A stretch of DNA of 64,000 nt from an uncultured Rubritalea sp. (GTDB lineage: Bacteria > Verrucomicrobiota > Verrucomicrobiia > Verrucomicrobiales > Akkermansiaceae): assembly GCA_937923145.1 (NCBI GenBank), contig CALAJT010000036.1:28378-92377 (forward strand), read 5' to 3'. Under the pieces are notes generated by a model. The model searched no databases and had not been told where the DNA came from. It saw nothing but the letters and a program-made list of their open reading frames with translations. Of the stretch, positions 18,352-27,723 are shown piece by piece. Within the stretch, counting starts at the first letter, position 1. Each line of letters begins with the position of its first letter. A program made the translations under genes and the position numbers.

Positions 18352-19254
18352 ATGACAAAACTATCATTTACTTCTATTTGCGCAGGTCTTGCCATGGCGA
18401 CTACCTTCGCTCAAGCTCAAGAAACAATCGTTCCTTTTCCTCATAAGCTGACAATGACTTATGAGACCACTGGCTTTGATAATCCAGAATCGGTCGTCAT
18501 CGATCATGCTAACAAAGCTCTCTATGTTTCTAATGTCAATGGGCCTGGTGCTGAGAAAGATGGCAATGGCTATATTTCTAAAGTCTCCATGGATGGAAAA
18601 ATTCTGAAGAAAGAATGGGTTCCTGGACTCGATGCACCTAAAGGAATGGCGATGCATGATGGTAAGCTCTATATTGCAGATATAGACACACTCGTCATCG
18701 TCGATATTAAAAAAAGTGAGGTTATTGCCAAGCATAAAGCTGAGGGAGCTACATTCCTCAACGATGTTACTGCAGACACGAAAACTGGAGACATTTATAT
18801 CGCAAACACATTTGGGAAATCACAGCTGTATCGATTCCAGAAGGGCAAGCTATCTCTCTTTATGGAAGGTAAGCAACTTGATTCACCTAATGGAGTTCTC
18901 ATTCATGGCGATAAGCTGCTAGTCGGCAGCTGGGGCAACGATCTAGATCCTAAAACCAAAGAGTCCAAGAACCCTGGCAAGCTACTCAGCCTTGATCTTA
19001 CTAGTAAGAAAATCACACCGCTAACAAAATCACTTGGAAACCTAGACGGTCTATCATTCTCACAGAATGGTCTCTTCATAAGCGACTGGATATCTGGGAA
19101 GGTCTACTATCGTGCTAACAAATCAGGCGAAGTATCCCAGCCACTATCCTTCAACAAAGGCACAGCTGACCTGGTATTTGATAAGGACACCAATACTCTC
19201 ATTATTCCTCACATGATGGATAACAAAATCATGGCTTATAAGCTGGGAGAATAG
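18352..19254 (+). CDS. secreted SMP-30/gluconolactonase-like beta-propeller protein
   Basis: I place the start at the ATG at 18352 because it begins a signal peptide cleaved after FAQAQ; the GTG at 18331 would only add seven residues before it. The mature part (about 280 residues) shows repeated propeller blades: NPESVVIDHANKALYVSN, APKGMAMHDGKLYIADID, FLNDVTADTKTGDIYIAN, SPNGVLIHGDKLLVGSWG, NLDGLSFSQNGLFISDW. This is the SMP-30/NHL fold. Some members hydrolyse lactones using a metal held by Glu, Asn and Asp, but I cannot place all ligands with certainty, so the activity is open. Probably periplasmic. It converges on the nuclease gene downstream. Confidence 0.75.
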   Translation: MTKLSFTSICAGLAMATTFAQAQETIVPFPHKLTMTYETTGFDNPESVVIDHANKALYVSNVNGPGAEKDGNGYISKVSMDGKILKKEWVPGLDAPKGMAMHDGKLYIADIDTLVIVDIKKSEVIAKHKAEGATFLNDVTADTKTGDIYIANTFGKSQLYRFQKGKLSLFMEGKQLDSPNGVLIHGDKLLVGSWGNDLDPKTKESKNPGKLLSLDLTSKKITPLTKSLGNLDGLSFSQNGLFISDWISGKVYYRANKSGEVSQPLSFNKGTADLVFDKDTNTLIIPHMMDNKIMAYKLGE

Positions 19255-19274
19255 AAAGTAGAGAATAAATTTCG

Positions 19275-19319
19275 CCTCATTCTGAACTATCGATTTATCT
19301 TTGGTAGTTCATTTTGAGG
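19275..19319. terminator. imperfect hairpin between convergent genes
   Basis: Arms 19275-19289 and 19305-19319 pair at 12 of 15 positions (cctca...tgaacta with tagttca...tgagg) around a 15-base loop. It sits between two convergent genes. There is no strong U tract, so a bidirectional terminator role is plausible but unproven. Confidence 0.45.
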
Positions 19320-19344
19320 TTACTAAGTATTTATCTTATTAGCG

Positions 19345-20184
19345 TTACTCGAACACAAGAACCTTAGCCAATTTATCAGCGGTTTTTCCTCCCACACCTT
19401 TTACACGATCGTCTAGATTACTCATATTTTTGAAAACAGCCTTATCTTTTTCCTTTAAAACTGCTTGAGCGATCTTTTTACTCACACCAGATCGAAAAGC
19501 GATCAAATCCACATTGGCAGGGTTATTTTCCATGACATTGATATTCAACTTACTGATCAGTTTACGGTATGCAGCACGCTCATTTTCAAACTCTCTCCAG
19601 TTAGTCCACTTCCAGGCTCCGACTCTAGCTTTAATGGCTAGGATTTCTTTTATCTCTAGTTTATTCCTGTATTCGTATGGCATGAGTGCATTAGGTAGAT
19701 CATCTGCTCTTCCGTAGATACGGGCTAAACCTGCGTTCACTAGTAGCTCTCCGAGGTCTTTACCATCGGCCGTTATCACGTAAGCGTAGTATCGTAATTG
19801 TTTGCCCATCGCATTAACGTGTTTGGTTTTGATTGTGAATGGTTTTTGCAGTGCTTTCTCAACAATACTTGTGGCACCTTTGCCAAGTTTGAGGGTGACT
19901 TTAAAATTATCATCTTTGCCTTGAACCCCAAAGTAAAACCCTTGTTCACGAAGCCTTGCTTTCATGTAGTCTTCTCTGTCGTTAGTCTCCATGCAATCGA
20001 CTCCGTAGAGGCGGACAACCATGAGCTTTCCTTTATCACCTCCTAATCTGACTTTGAAACTATCGCCATCGTTAGTGAATTTATCTTTCTCTAGTTCACA
20101 GTTCTTGATGATGACGAATTCTTTGAATGCCCTAGCATCAAGTGAGAGTGTGATAAGCAGGAAACAATAAAGTAATCTAAGCAT
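19345..20184 (-). CDS. secreted thermonuclease-like (SNase) protein with helix-hairpin-helix tail
   Basis: A 279-residue protein with a short N-terminal signal peptide. The SNase (OB-fold) domain covers about residues 20-165: NDGDSFKVRL carries the calcium-site Asp, VVRLYGVDCMETND supplies the conserved Arg and Glu region, and LGELLVNAGLARIYG is the usual closing strand. The last 65 residues resemble a helix-hairpin-helix DNA-binding pair (NPANVDLIAFRSGVSKKIAQ and VKGVGGKTADKLAKVL), as in ComEA-like tails. The product is probably a periplasmic or extracellular nuclease that grips DNA through the tail and may serve in nucleotide scavenging or DNA uptake. The combination is uncommon but sequence-supported. 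Confidence 0.85.
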   Translation of the reverse strand: MLRLLYCFLLITLSLDARAFKEFVIIKNCELEKDKFTNDGDSFKVRLGGDKGKLMVVRLYGVDCMETNDREDYMKARLREQGFYFGVQGKDDNFKVTLKLGKGATSIVEKALQKPFTIKTKHVNAMGKQLRYYAYVITADGKDLGELLVNAGLARIYGRADDLPNALMPYEYRNKLEIKEILAIKARVGAWKWTNWREFENERAAYRKLISKLNINVMENNPANVDLIAFRSGVSKKIAQAVLKEKDKAVFKNMSNLDDRVKGVGGKTADKLAKVLVFE

Positions 20185-20277
20185 AGTAAATGGTCGCTAA
20201 TTCTAGGCTGTAGCACAAGGATCTTCTTTTCTTCTTGGTTCTTTACCTAGGATAGATTCTTGGACATAACTTGGTGT

Positions 20278-22503
20278 ATGGAGATGAATGCGGCTAAGGT
20301 CCTGATCGATGGACCGTCTGAGCTGGTCTTTGACTATGCGATTCCAGAGTCCCTCGGTGAGGTGGCTGTGGGTTGCCGTGTGCGTATTCCATTGAGAAAT
20401 CGGAATTCTACTGGGACGGTGTTAGAGGTAGGTCCAGCTCCGCAGACTAATTTTACTCTGCGTCCGCTGCATTCACTAATTGATCCTGAGCCGCTGATTA
20501 CTCCTAATCTGATGAAGCTCGGTAAATGGCTTTCAGAGTATTATGGGACGCCTATGGAGCAGGTGATGAGAGCATTACTACCTGAATCTGTGAGGCAGGA
20601 TGCTCACTCAGAGAAGACTCGAAAGGTAGTGGTGCTAGAGAGCATGCCGGATGAGGAGGCGCTGGAGAAGCTGAAGAAACGGGCACCTAAGCAGCATGTT
20701 ATTCTCACTTTAGTGAAAGCTGCAGCTGGGCAGATCTCTCTTGCAGACTTGGGCGGAGGTTCGGTGACTGCTTCGGTAAAATCACTTGAGAAGAAAGGCT
20801 TTGTCTCTCTAAAATCTGAAGCGGTGAGACGTGATCCGGATCAAGATCAGGAATTTATGGAGACCTCCCCTCTCAAGCTTAACGCTGAGCAGGAGGTGGC
20901 TCTAACAGAAATTTTAAAGGAACCTAAAGAAGGTGAAACTAAAAAGCCAATATTGCTACATGGTGTTACTGGATCAGGTAAGACTGAAGTGTATTTACAA
21001 GCTGTCCAGCATCATGTGGATCAGGGGAAATCAGCTTTGATCCTAGTGCCTGAGATTTCTCTAACACCTCAGACGGTGCAGAGGTTCAAGTCACGATTTG
21101 CAGCCCTACAAGATCAAGTAGCAGTTCTACATTCACACTTATCCCAGGGTGAGAGATTTGATGAATGGCATCGAATCCGTAAGGGTGAAGCTAAGATAGT
21201 GATCGGTGCTCGCTCGGCGATCTTTGCCCCACTTAAAAATCTAGGAATCATCGTCGTAGATGAGGAGCACGAGAATACCTATAAGCAGGAAACATCGCCC
21301 CGCTATCATGGTCGGGATATAGCGGTGCTCCGTGCTCATCTAGAAAGCTGCTGTATCGTGCTAGGTTCCGCGACTCCGTCTCTGGAGACTTATCAGAACA
21401 CGTTGAAAGGAAAATACACGTTGCTAAATATGACGCAGCGAGTGGACAATCAAACGATGCCGATCATCCGTGTGATGGATATGAAGATCGAGGCACAGAA
21501 GCAGAAGGGCCGTTTAGCGATTCTCTCTGATAAACTTCGTGTTTCGATGGAGGCTAAGCTGAAGGAAGGTGAGCAGGTTATACTATTTTTAAACCGTAGA
21601 GGATTTGCGAGAGCACTTCAATGTCCTCCATGTGGTCATGTGTGTGAATGCCAACACTGTGCTATTCCACTCACGTATCATCGCGGTGATGAGAGGCTTA
21701 TCTGTCACATGTGTGGCTACCAGACAATCACTCCTAACAAGTGCCCTGCCTGTGGTGACAAGGCGATCAAGCTACAAGGCTACGGCACTGAGAAGGTAGA
21801 AGAAGTGATCCGAAAGGTCTTTCCGCAGTCAAGAATAGCTCGGATCGATACTGACACCATGCGTAGGAAGAATGCGCTGCGTGATACACTCGCTAAATTT
21901 AAAGCAAAGAAGATCGATATTATTATCGGAACTCAGATGATCGCGAAAGGTCTCCATTTCCCGAATGTGACTTTAGTAGGAATCTTGAATGCTGACTTAG
22001 GTCTACATGTTCCTGATTTCAGAGCTGGAGAAAGGACGTTTCAGCTGATCACTCAGGTCGCTGGTAGAGCTGGTCGTGGAGAGTTGGAAGGTGAAGTAGT
22101 CATTCAGACTTTCACTCCGCATTCACCATCAATCCAGTTTGCTAGGCATCATGATTACGTTGGTTATGCTGAGCAGGAGTTGCAGTTTCGGGGGCAGTTT
22201 GGTTATCCGCCATTCACTCACGTAGCGATGCTAGGAACACGCTCTACGCACGAGCGCAGAGCTGAATTTACATTACAAAATCTGCACAAACGCCTCAAAG
22301 CAAACTTACCTGCACAAATCGAGATGGGAGAACCTATGCCATCTCCTCTTACCAAAGCACACGGTCAATATCGCTATCAACTCATGTTAAAGTCTAACTC
22401 TGCTCGTGGACTTTCGCAGTATGTAGCTCGAGTCTTAAAACAAACTCCGCCGCCAGAGGATGTCATTGTAGTATTCGATATGGATGCCATGAGTTTCTTC
22501 TAG
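20278..22503 (+). CDS. priA: primosomal protein N' (replication restart helicase)
   Basis: SF2 3'-5' helicase that reloads the replisome at stalled forks. I chose the ATG at 20278; a TTG at 20260 and an ATG at 20284 are also in frame, and the conserved domain only begins at AAKVLIDGP. The N-terminal DNA-binding domain is followed by Walker A GVTGSGKTE, the DEEH box (VVDEEHENTYKQ) and a zinc-binding insert with eight cysteines in CPPCGHVCECQHC and CHMCGY...CPACG. Then comes motif VI in QVAGRAGRG. The length of 742 residues is normal. It diverges from the nuclease gene and is followed by a peptidase gene on the same strand. Confidence 0.97.
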   Translation: MEMNAAKVLIDGPSELVFDYAIPESLGEVAVGCRVRIPLRNRNSTGTVLEVGPAPQTNFTLRPLHSLIDPEPLITPNLMKLGKWLSEYYGTPMEQVMRALLPESVRQDAHSEKTRKVVVLESMPDEEALEKLKKRAPKQHVILTLVKAAAGQISLADLGGGSVTASVKSLEKKGFVSLKSEAVRRDPDQDQEFMETSPLKLNAEQEVALTEILKEPKEGETKKPILLHGVTGSGKTEVYLQAVQHHVDQGKSALILVPEISLTPQTVQRFKSRFAALQDQVAVLHSHLSQGERFDEWHRIRKGEAKIVIGARSAIFAPLKNLGIIVVDEEHENTYKQETSPRYHGRDIAVLRAHLESCCIVLGSATPSLETYQNTLKGKYTLLNMTQRVDNQTMPIIRVMDMKIEAQKQKGRLAILSDKLRVSMEAKLKEGEQVILFLNRRGFARALQCPPCGHVCECQHCAIPLTYHRGDERLICHMCGYQTITPNKCPACGDKAIKLQGYGTEKVEEVIRKVFPQSRIARIDTDTMRRKNALRDTLAKFKAKKIDIIIGTQMIAKGLHFPNVTLVGILNADLGLHVPDFRAGERTFQLITQVAGRAGRGELEGEVVIQTFTPHSPSIQFARHHDYVGYAEQELQFRGQFGYPPFTHVAMLGTRSTHERRAEFTLQNLHKRLKANLPAQIEMGEPMPSPLTKAHGQYRYQLMLKSNSARGLSQYVARVLKQTPPPEDVIVVFDMDAMSFF

Positions 22504-22562
22504 CTTGAGAGAATAGCACTTGGAAAAATGAAGATTTCTCCTAGGGTATCGATATATAAATC

Positions 22563-23576
22563 ATGCGTAAAATCACTTCATTCCCAATTATTTCTGTCTT
22601 ACTCTGTGGATTTACTTACTTAGCTCTGAATAGCTGTAAGGAACCTGCAAAATTACCCCCATCAGCTTCTACTGGCTCTGAGGACGTCAAGATTTTCTCC
22701 AGTTATAAAGGCTGGCCTTTCGGAAAGCAGGCTTATAAGCACACTAAGGCTATCGTAGATTTAGGTCCGCGTCCTATCGAGTCTGAGGCTCATAAGCAGA
22801 CTCAGGATTACATTTCTAGTAAGCTCGCCAAGTATGGCTGGACTGTGAAGAAGCAAGTATTCCAAGCTAACACTCCATACGGCAAAAGAAATTTCACCAA
22901 TATTATAGCGCGAAAGAAAGTGGGATCTGATGAACACTCAGCATCTAACTCTCCTGAGATTCTACTAGCGGCTCACTATGAGTCTAAGATGATGGATGGT
23001 TTTGTGGGTGCTGATGACGCGGCTTCATGTGTCGGTGCTCTGTTAGAGATCGCTGAGTTTCTGCCTAAGGTGGATGCAACTACTGCAGCTCGTGTGGAGC
23101 TAGTATTCTTCGATGGTGAGGAAGCTTTAAAACGTGATATCGTGCCGAATAAAGATGGGCTTTATGGTAGTCTCTACTATTCCAGCTACCTAAATAAAGA
23201 CGTTACTTCTACCAACTCAAACTATAGCAAGCGTCCGAAGTTTGGAATCCTGTTAGACATGATCGGACATAGAAATCTCTCTGTGAAAATCCCTGGAGAT
23301 AGTCCTTATGGATTGATGAAGAGTTACTTTAAAATAGTAGAAGAGCATCGTCTGGATGATCAGTTCGGTGTTGCGGGAGGATCGATCATTGATGACCATC
23401 TATTTGTAAATGAAATAGCTAAGGTTCCTATGATAGATATCATTGGCGACTTTGCTTCACCCTCTAATAGATGGTGGCATACTAATGGAGATAACTTCTC
23501 TAACATTTCACAGAAAAGTCTCACAACAAGCATACAGCTCGCTGTAGAGCTGATGCGTGATTATGATGCTAAGTAA
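22563..23576 (+). CDS. M28-family zinc peptidase / glutaminyl cyclase-like lipoprotein
   Basis: A 337-residue protein with a lipoprotein signal (LNSC followed by Lys). The M28 fold is clear: DLGPRPIESEAHKQTQDYI is typical of the glutaminyl-peptide cyclotransferase branch, and AHYESK, GADDAASCVG, VFFDGEEA and WHTNGDN carry the usual metal and catalytic positions (His/Asp, Asp, Glu-Glu, His). The IIDDH motif is also kept. The enzyme could cyclise N-terminal glutamine or act as an aminopeptidase; sequence alone does not decide. Probably anchored in the periplasm. Its stop is 2 bases from the stop of the convergent gene. Confidence 0.85.
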   Translation: MRKITSFPIISVLLCGFTYLALNSCKEPAKLPPSASTGSEDVKIFSSYKGWPFGKQAYKHTKAIVDLGPRPIESEAHKQTQDYISSKLAKYGWTVKKQVFQANTPYGKRNFTNIIARKKVGSDEHSASNSPEILLAAHYESKMMDGFVGADDAASCVGALLEIAEFLPKVDATTAARVELVFFDGEEALKRDIVPNKDGLYGSLYYSSYLNKDVTSTNSNYSKRPKFGILLDMIGHRNLSVKIPGDSPYGLMKSYFKIVEEHRLDDQFGVAGGSIIDDHLFVNEIAKVPMIDIIGDFASPSNRWWHTNGDNFSNISQKSLTTSIQLAVELMRDYDAK

Positions 23577-23578
23577 GA

Positions 23579-24208
23579 TTACTGCACTACCGCTGGTAAT
23601 CTAGATAGAGCTCTGGGATCCAGCTTAGGTTTACCATACGGCTTCGTATTAGTGAGAGCTGAGGTTGCTATTCCTATGGCGCTGAATCGCTTTGCACCAC
23701 CGCTATAGTTAATTCTCAGCTTGCCTTTGTGGATGTAGTTCGTGACATAGCGCGGTGGAACATACTGTGGCGGACACCAGACTTGCTCGTCGTCGTAGTG
23801 GCAATCTTCCTGCTTAGTTTTACGGTTATATACGCAGTGTCTAACACTGACAGTATCCCAATGACCTGGGATAGTGTAAGAGGGAAAATAACTTTCTTCA
23901 TCTCGGCTAGAGACACTAGGTAGCGATGCGTAGAAGTGTGTTTCACCATCGATCAAGGTGCGCTCTGCAGCGCGTAGCATGAGAAAGTGAGCCACTGCCT
24001 GACGGTCAGGTTTGTTATATGCCTCGAAAGCTATTTCGTAGCTGCCATTCCCATTAGACCTCTCAATGTATCCACCGTAGCGTGACGAGCTGTCATCCCA
24101 AGGCATCGATGGGCGTTGCGTCAGCGGCTTGTAATAGAGAGTCGAGGTAGAGCAAGATGCCAAGGTTAGGCAGAATGCGAGGAATCCGAGTAACTTTAGT
24201 TTTAACAT
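23579..24208 (-). CDS. lipoprotein resembling the CC0125/CC1285 family
   Basis: A 209-residue protein with lipobox LASC followed by Ser. The region YEIAFEAYNKPDRQAVAHF followed by LMLRAAERTLIDGETHFYA has the shape of the CC0125/CC1285 lipoprotein family, in which a G-x-Y-x-I-x-F segment precedes an LLRAAELT helix. A middle loop has three cysteines (RHCVYN, EDCHYD, VWCPP) and a Pro/Tyr-rich stretch. The function of this family is unknown. Likely in the outer or inner membrane facing the periplasm. It runs the same way as xerD but lies 64 bases after it. Confidence 0.6.
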   Translation of the reverse strand: MLKLKLLGFLAFCLTLASCSTSTLYYKPLTQRPSMPWDDSSSRYGGYIERSNGNGSYEIAFEAYNKPDRQAVAHFLMLRAAERTLIDGETHFYASLPSVSSRDEESYFPSYTIPGHWDTVSVRHCVYNRKTKQEDCHYDDEQVWCPPQYVPPRYVTNYIHKGKLRINYSGGAKRFSAIGIATSALTNTKPYGKPKLDPRALSRLPAVVQ

Positions 24209-24272
24209 ATAGTTGAGACTAATCGGATTGATAGTTTATTCAATGGAAATAGATATACTTCATATTTATTTT

Positions 24273-25163
24273 CTAACCTCTCGGGTGAAACTTTTTATGG
24301 GTTTCACTAAGGCGTTTTTGGTCTACGTGGGTGTAAATCTGGGTAGTGGAAATGTCCGCGTGACCAAGCATTTCTTGAATAGCTCGAAGGTCTGCTCCAT
24401 TTTGTAAAAGATGAGTGGCAAAGGAATGACGTAGAAGATGTGGGTAGATTTTAGAGTCTATGCCTGCGGCTTTTGCTCGCTCCTTAACGATGGTTCTCAT
24501 GCGCTCAGGGCTGAGACGTCCACCTCTAACAGATAAGAATATTTCTGAAGAGGTTTTGGATTTCACTAGCTGGGGACGCTCTAGTTTCACGTAGCGCTCT
24601 ATCGCCGCTTTTGCTCTATCTCCTACTGGGACTATACGGGTCTTATTCCCCTTACCTGTTACTCTGATAAAGCCATCATCTAGGTCTAGATTCTCTAGTC
24701 TTGCGGAGCATACTTCTGATAGTCGGAGTCCAGAGGCGTAGAATAGTTCTAGTATAGCTTGGTCACGCTTACCAAGGAACTTCATGTGGTCGATGGAGTC
24801 TAGTAAATTGCTCACACTTACCTCGTGGAGAGAATCTGGTAGCACAGCATCAGGTTTGGGAGCGATGAGAGGCTCGGCAACATCTGCGACGACGTAGTTT
24901 TTGCCAGAGATAAACCGCCAGAATACTTTTAGATGGACTACATGGATTCTTAGAGATGAAGCTGCTAAACCCTCTTTCTTTCTAGAACCTAGAAATGCAG
25001 CGAGTTCGTCTGTCCCTATATCGTGGACAGTGTAATGCTTCGTCTCCATCCATGCTTCCAGCTTATCTAGCGTTTGCCTAACAGATAGCTGATAAGCGGC
25101 AGACAGTCCGCGCTCAGTAGCTAGGAATAAGATGAAGGAATCGACTAACTGAGCGTATTTCAT
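24273..25163 (-). CDS. xerD: tyrosine recombinase XerC/XerD type
   Basis: A 296-residue site-specific recombinase that resolves chromosome dimers at dif. The N-terminal SAM-like core-binding domain (to about residue 105) is followed by the catalytic domain. All catalytic residues are visible: Arg in ASGLRLSEV, Lys in VTGKGNKTR, H-x-x-R in HLLRHSF, His in LGHADIST and the nucleophile Tyr in YTHVD. The ending in ETHKKFHPRG is the XerD type rather than a phage integrase, and there is no adjacent element boundary. It lies 8 bases after a lipoyl-domain membrane protein gene, so the two are likely cotranscribed. XerC versus XerD cannot be fully separated without alignment. Confidence 0.9.
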   Translation of the reverse strand: MKYAQLVDSFILFLATERGLSAAYQLSVRQTLDKLEAWMETKHYTVHDIGTDELAAFLGSRKKEGLAASSLRIHVVHLKVFWRFISGKNYVVADVAEPLIAPKPDAVLPDSLHEVSVSNLLDSIDHMKFLGKRDQAILELFYASGLRLSEVCSARLENLDLDDGFIRVTGKGNKTRIVPVGDRAKAAIERYVKLERPQLVKSKTSSEIFLSVRGGRLSPERMRTIVKERAKAAGIDSKIYPHLLRHSFATHLLQNGADLRAIQEMLGHADISTTQIYTHVDQKRLSETHKKFHPRG

Positions 25164-25171
25164 AGTGGGAA

Positions 25172-25957
25172 TTATTCTGGAGGGCGAACTAGGAATTCTT
25201 TGTCACCTTCGGTATAGATGAACCGTTCTCCGAAACCATCTTTCTTCAAAACCATTTTTTCTCGGGAGCTGAGTCCCTCTTTATTTTGAGTCCTGTATCT
25301 GATCTCCATGATATCTTTGCTATCGTTGACGTCGATACTCAGTAATTTGTAACTCATGCCCTCACCGATCCAGTATTCTATCTGCTCTCTAACATCTGGT
25401 TCCCATGCTGCGTAGCCATCAGTAGTTCGGACCTCTGAAGTAGGAGTAACGGAAGGCTGTTTAGTAGTTGTCGATTCTTCTTTTGATTTGGATTTCCCAG
25501 ACTCTTTCTTATCGAAAACTTCAGTAGATTTATCTGAAATTTGATTCATCAGCGGAGCTCCATATTTCACGAGTACAAATGCAAGAATCACAAGAACTAC
25601 GAGCTTAACTAGTGCTGAAGAACTACTAGGTTTATCTGAATTTACTTTCGTAATAGAAGGCTCTAGCTTTTTCTTCGCGGTATCCCTAAGGTCTTCTTCA
25701 TTACTACGAATTTCTGCTAGGATATTTCCAAATGCTAAAGATTCTTTTTCCTCCGCTAGGATAGTAATTTCACCTGTAAATTCTGCAATAATCTCTTGGC
25801 TTACTTTACCAGTTTTGAGTGTCACTATTTCATCCCCATATTCAACCTGTGAGCCATCAGCCACTAGCCATCTAGCTATTTCTAATTCATGAATTTGCTC
25901 GCCAGCATACGGCACCAGAACTTCATTCACAGTTATATCTCTTAGCTCACTCCCCAT
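25172..25957 (-). CDS. membrane protein with N-terminal biotinyl/lipoyl-like domain, function unknown
   Basis: A 261-residue protein. Residues 8-84 read as a biotinyl/lipoyl domain: VNEVLVPYAGEQIHELEIARW, DGSQVEYGDEIVTLKTGK, EFTGEITILAEEKESLAFGNILAEI. A lysine (K51) sits at the hairpin turn where lipoate is normally attached, but the context is T-G-K-V, not the usual T-D-K-A. A single transmembrane helix follows (about 115-134), then a Ser/Lys/Thr-rich linker and a C-terminal domain of about 80 residues with no match I recognise. The lipoyl part would be in the cytoplasm. No acyltransferase or dehydrogenase genes are nearby; it is paired with xerD. The architecture is odd and the role unknown. 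Confidence 0.7.
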   Translation of the reverse strand: MGSELRDITVNEVLVPYAGEQIHELEIARWLVADGSQVEYGDEIVTLKTGKVSQEIIAEFTGEITILAEEKESLAFGNILAEIRSNEEDLRDTAKKKLEPSITKVNSDKPSSSSALVKLVVLVILAFVLVKYGAPLMNQISDKSTEVFDKKESGKSKSKEESTTTKQPSVTPTSEVRTTDGYAAWEPDVREQIEYWIGEGMSYKLLSIDVNDSKDIMEIRYRTQNKEGLSSREKMVLKKDGFGERFIYTEGDKEFLVRPPE

Positions 25958-26085
25958 AAGGTTAGACTGCTATAAATTGTGTTGGATTGCAAGAAATGTG
26001 GCATGAATTAAAATAGTAGTAAGAAAATTGACTATAATGTATCATTTCGCTTTGCCTATCCTCTTGCTAAGCTTAGTTTCTACCT

Positions 26086-26814
26086 ATGGCTAAAGAACGA
26101 GCAGACGCACTATTAACAGCACGTGGATTATGTGATTCGCGGGAGCAAGCAAAGCGTCTGATTCTCGCTGGTGAGGTAATGACCGGCACGGTTAGAGTGG
26201 CTAAGCCTAGCACTAAACTTGATACTGAGGCGGACCTAACCGTGCGCGAAAAACCTAAGTTTGTCAGCCGAGGTGGACTTAAGATGGAGGGTGCATTAAA
26301 AGAGTTTGAGATCAATCCTAAAGGATTGACCTGTCTCGACTGCGGTGCGTCTACAGGTGGCTTTACTGACTGTCTACTTCAGGGTGGAGCAGTGAAAGTG
26401 CATGCGATTGATGTGGGAACGAATCAACTGGTCTGGAAGATCCGTAATGACCCTAGAGTCATCGTAAAAGAAAAATTTAATGCACGCTATATGGTGCCAG
26501 ATGACATCGGTGAACAAGTAGATTTGGCTGTAACTGATGTTTCCTTTATTTCTCTGACTAAAATTCTACCTCCCCTCTTTAGTGTGCTCAAGCCTGGAGG
26601 CAGAATTATCTGTCTGATTAAGCCACAGTTCGAACTGAATAGAGATGAGATCGGTAAAGGTGGTATCGTGAGAGATCCTGAGCTACATCAAAAAGCTCAG
26701 GATAAGATTCATAACTTCGTGACTCAGGATCTAGGACGAGAGTGGATTCAAGTGACTGACTCCCCTATTACTGGAACCGATGGCAACCGCGAATACTTGG
26801 CATTGCTAGGTTAG
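26086..26814 (+). CDS. tlyA: TlyA-family rRNA 2'-O-methyltransferase (S4 + FtsJ)
   Basis: A 242-residue protein. The N-terminal S4 RNA-binding domain (ERADALLTARGLCDSREQA to about residue 60) precedes an FtsJ-type SAM domain starting FVSRGGLKMEGAL with motif I LDCGASTGGFTDCLL. Further motifs include DLAVTDVSFISL and ICLIKPQFEL. TlyA enzymes methylate the 2'-OH of cytidines in 16S and/or 23S rRNA. The start ATG gives the standard MAKERAD opening. The gene is divergent from the lipoyl-protein gene across a 128-base gap, and rarD follows after 4 bases, so both probably share a promoter in that gap. Confidence 0.92.
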   Translation: MAKERADALLTARGLCDSREQAKRLILAGEVMTGTVRVAKPSTKLDTEADLTVREKPKFVSRGGLKMEGALKEFEINPKGLTCLDCGASTGGFTDCLLQGGAVKVHAIDVGTNQLVWKIRNDPRVIVKEKFNARYMVPDDIGEQVDLAVTDVSFISLTKILPPLFSVLKPGGRIICLIKPQFELNRDEIGKGGIVRDPELHQKAQDKIHNFVTQDLGREWIQVTDSPITGTDGNREYLALLG

Positions 26815-26818
26815 AATT

Positions 26819-27706
26819 ATGGAGCCTAGTCAACAACGAACGGGAATTCTATTTGGCATCACTGCATTTTTTCTATGGGGTTCATTACCCGTTTTCTGGA
26901 AATCACTTAGTTCTATCCCTCCAGGTGTGATTACCTCACACCGGGTTATATGGAGCACTGTGACGCTACTTATTATCATTTTGGTGCGAAGAAGGCTGTT
27001 TCTTGTAAAGGAGAAAATTATTAAACCTAAGTTATTACTCAGCTCTGTTTTTATGGGGCTTCTTCTCATGACTAACTGGCTTTGCTATGTCTGGGCTACT
27101 AATAATGACCGTGTGGTTGAGGTCTCGCTGGGCTACTATATATTACCGCTGATGATGATCGTTCTTGGCTACTTCGTCCTCAAGGAGGAGATGAATAAGC
27201 TTCAAATCGTAGCTGTGGGAATAGCCTCCGTTGGAGTAGTTATGCAAGGAATAGGATTAGGTTCTCTGCCATGGTCAGCTCTAGGTGTTGCCTGTTCATT
27301 TGCTATCTATAGCGTATTTAAAAAACGGTTACAGTCCGATGGATTTACATCACTGATTATCGAAACAGGTGCTATCGCTCCTTTTGGAGTTATCTATCTA
27401 TTAATGCAGAGCGAAGAGGTCAGTGTGTGGGGAGATGGATCACCTCGAATCGTAGTGACCTTATTACTGACAGGTGCAGTGACTATTGCGCCTCTACTCT
27501 GCTTTACTGAGGCTGCTAAACGTATTCCGCTCAGTCTGATCGGGATGCTACAGTTTATAGCCCCTACTGGTCAGTTCCTGTTAGGAGTCTTGTATTTCAA
27601 TGAGCAACTTAACACTACTCAGCTGGTTTCCTTTACGCTGATATGGATAGCTGTAAGTATCTATCTTTATAGCAAACTGAGGAAAACTAAAACGAGACCT
27701 CTTTAA
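26819..27706 (+). CDS. rarD: RarD-type EamA transporter
   Basis: A 295-residue inner-membrane protein with about ten hydrophobic helices in two EamA repeats. The opening QRTGILFGITAFFLWGSLPVFWK and the motif NWLCYVWATNN, then EVSLGYYILPL, are those of RarD. The family belongs to the drug/metabolite transporter superfamily; RarD is named for chloramphenicol sensitivity but its substrate is not established. It begins 4 bases after tlyA and converges on two tRNA genes. Confidence 0.9.
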   Translation: MEPSQQRTGILFGITAFFLWGSLPVFWKSLSSIPPGVITSHRVIWSTVTLLIIILVRRRLFLVKEKIIKPKLLLSSVFMGLLLMTNWLCYVWATNNDRVVEVSLGYYILPLMMIVLGYFVLKEEMNKLQIVAVGIASVGVVMQGIGLGSLPWSALGVACSFAIYSVFKKRLQSDGFTSLIIETGAIAPFGVIYLLMQSEEVSVWGDGSPRIVVTLLLTGAVTIAPLLCFTEAAKRIPLSLIGMLQFIAPTGQFLLGVLYFNEQLNTTQLVSFTLIWIAVSIYLYSKLRKTKTRPL

Positions 27707-27723
27707 ACAAAAAGATCTAAGAG

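Noticed and set aside
24273..25163. Integrase of a mobile element
   Set aside because: Sequence is of the housekeeping XerC/D type, next to ordinary genes, with no attachment site or element cargo; the two tRNA genes are about 2.5 kb away and intact.
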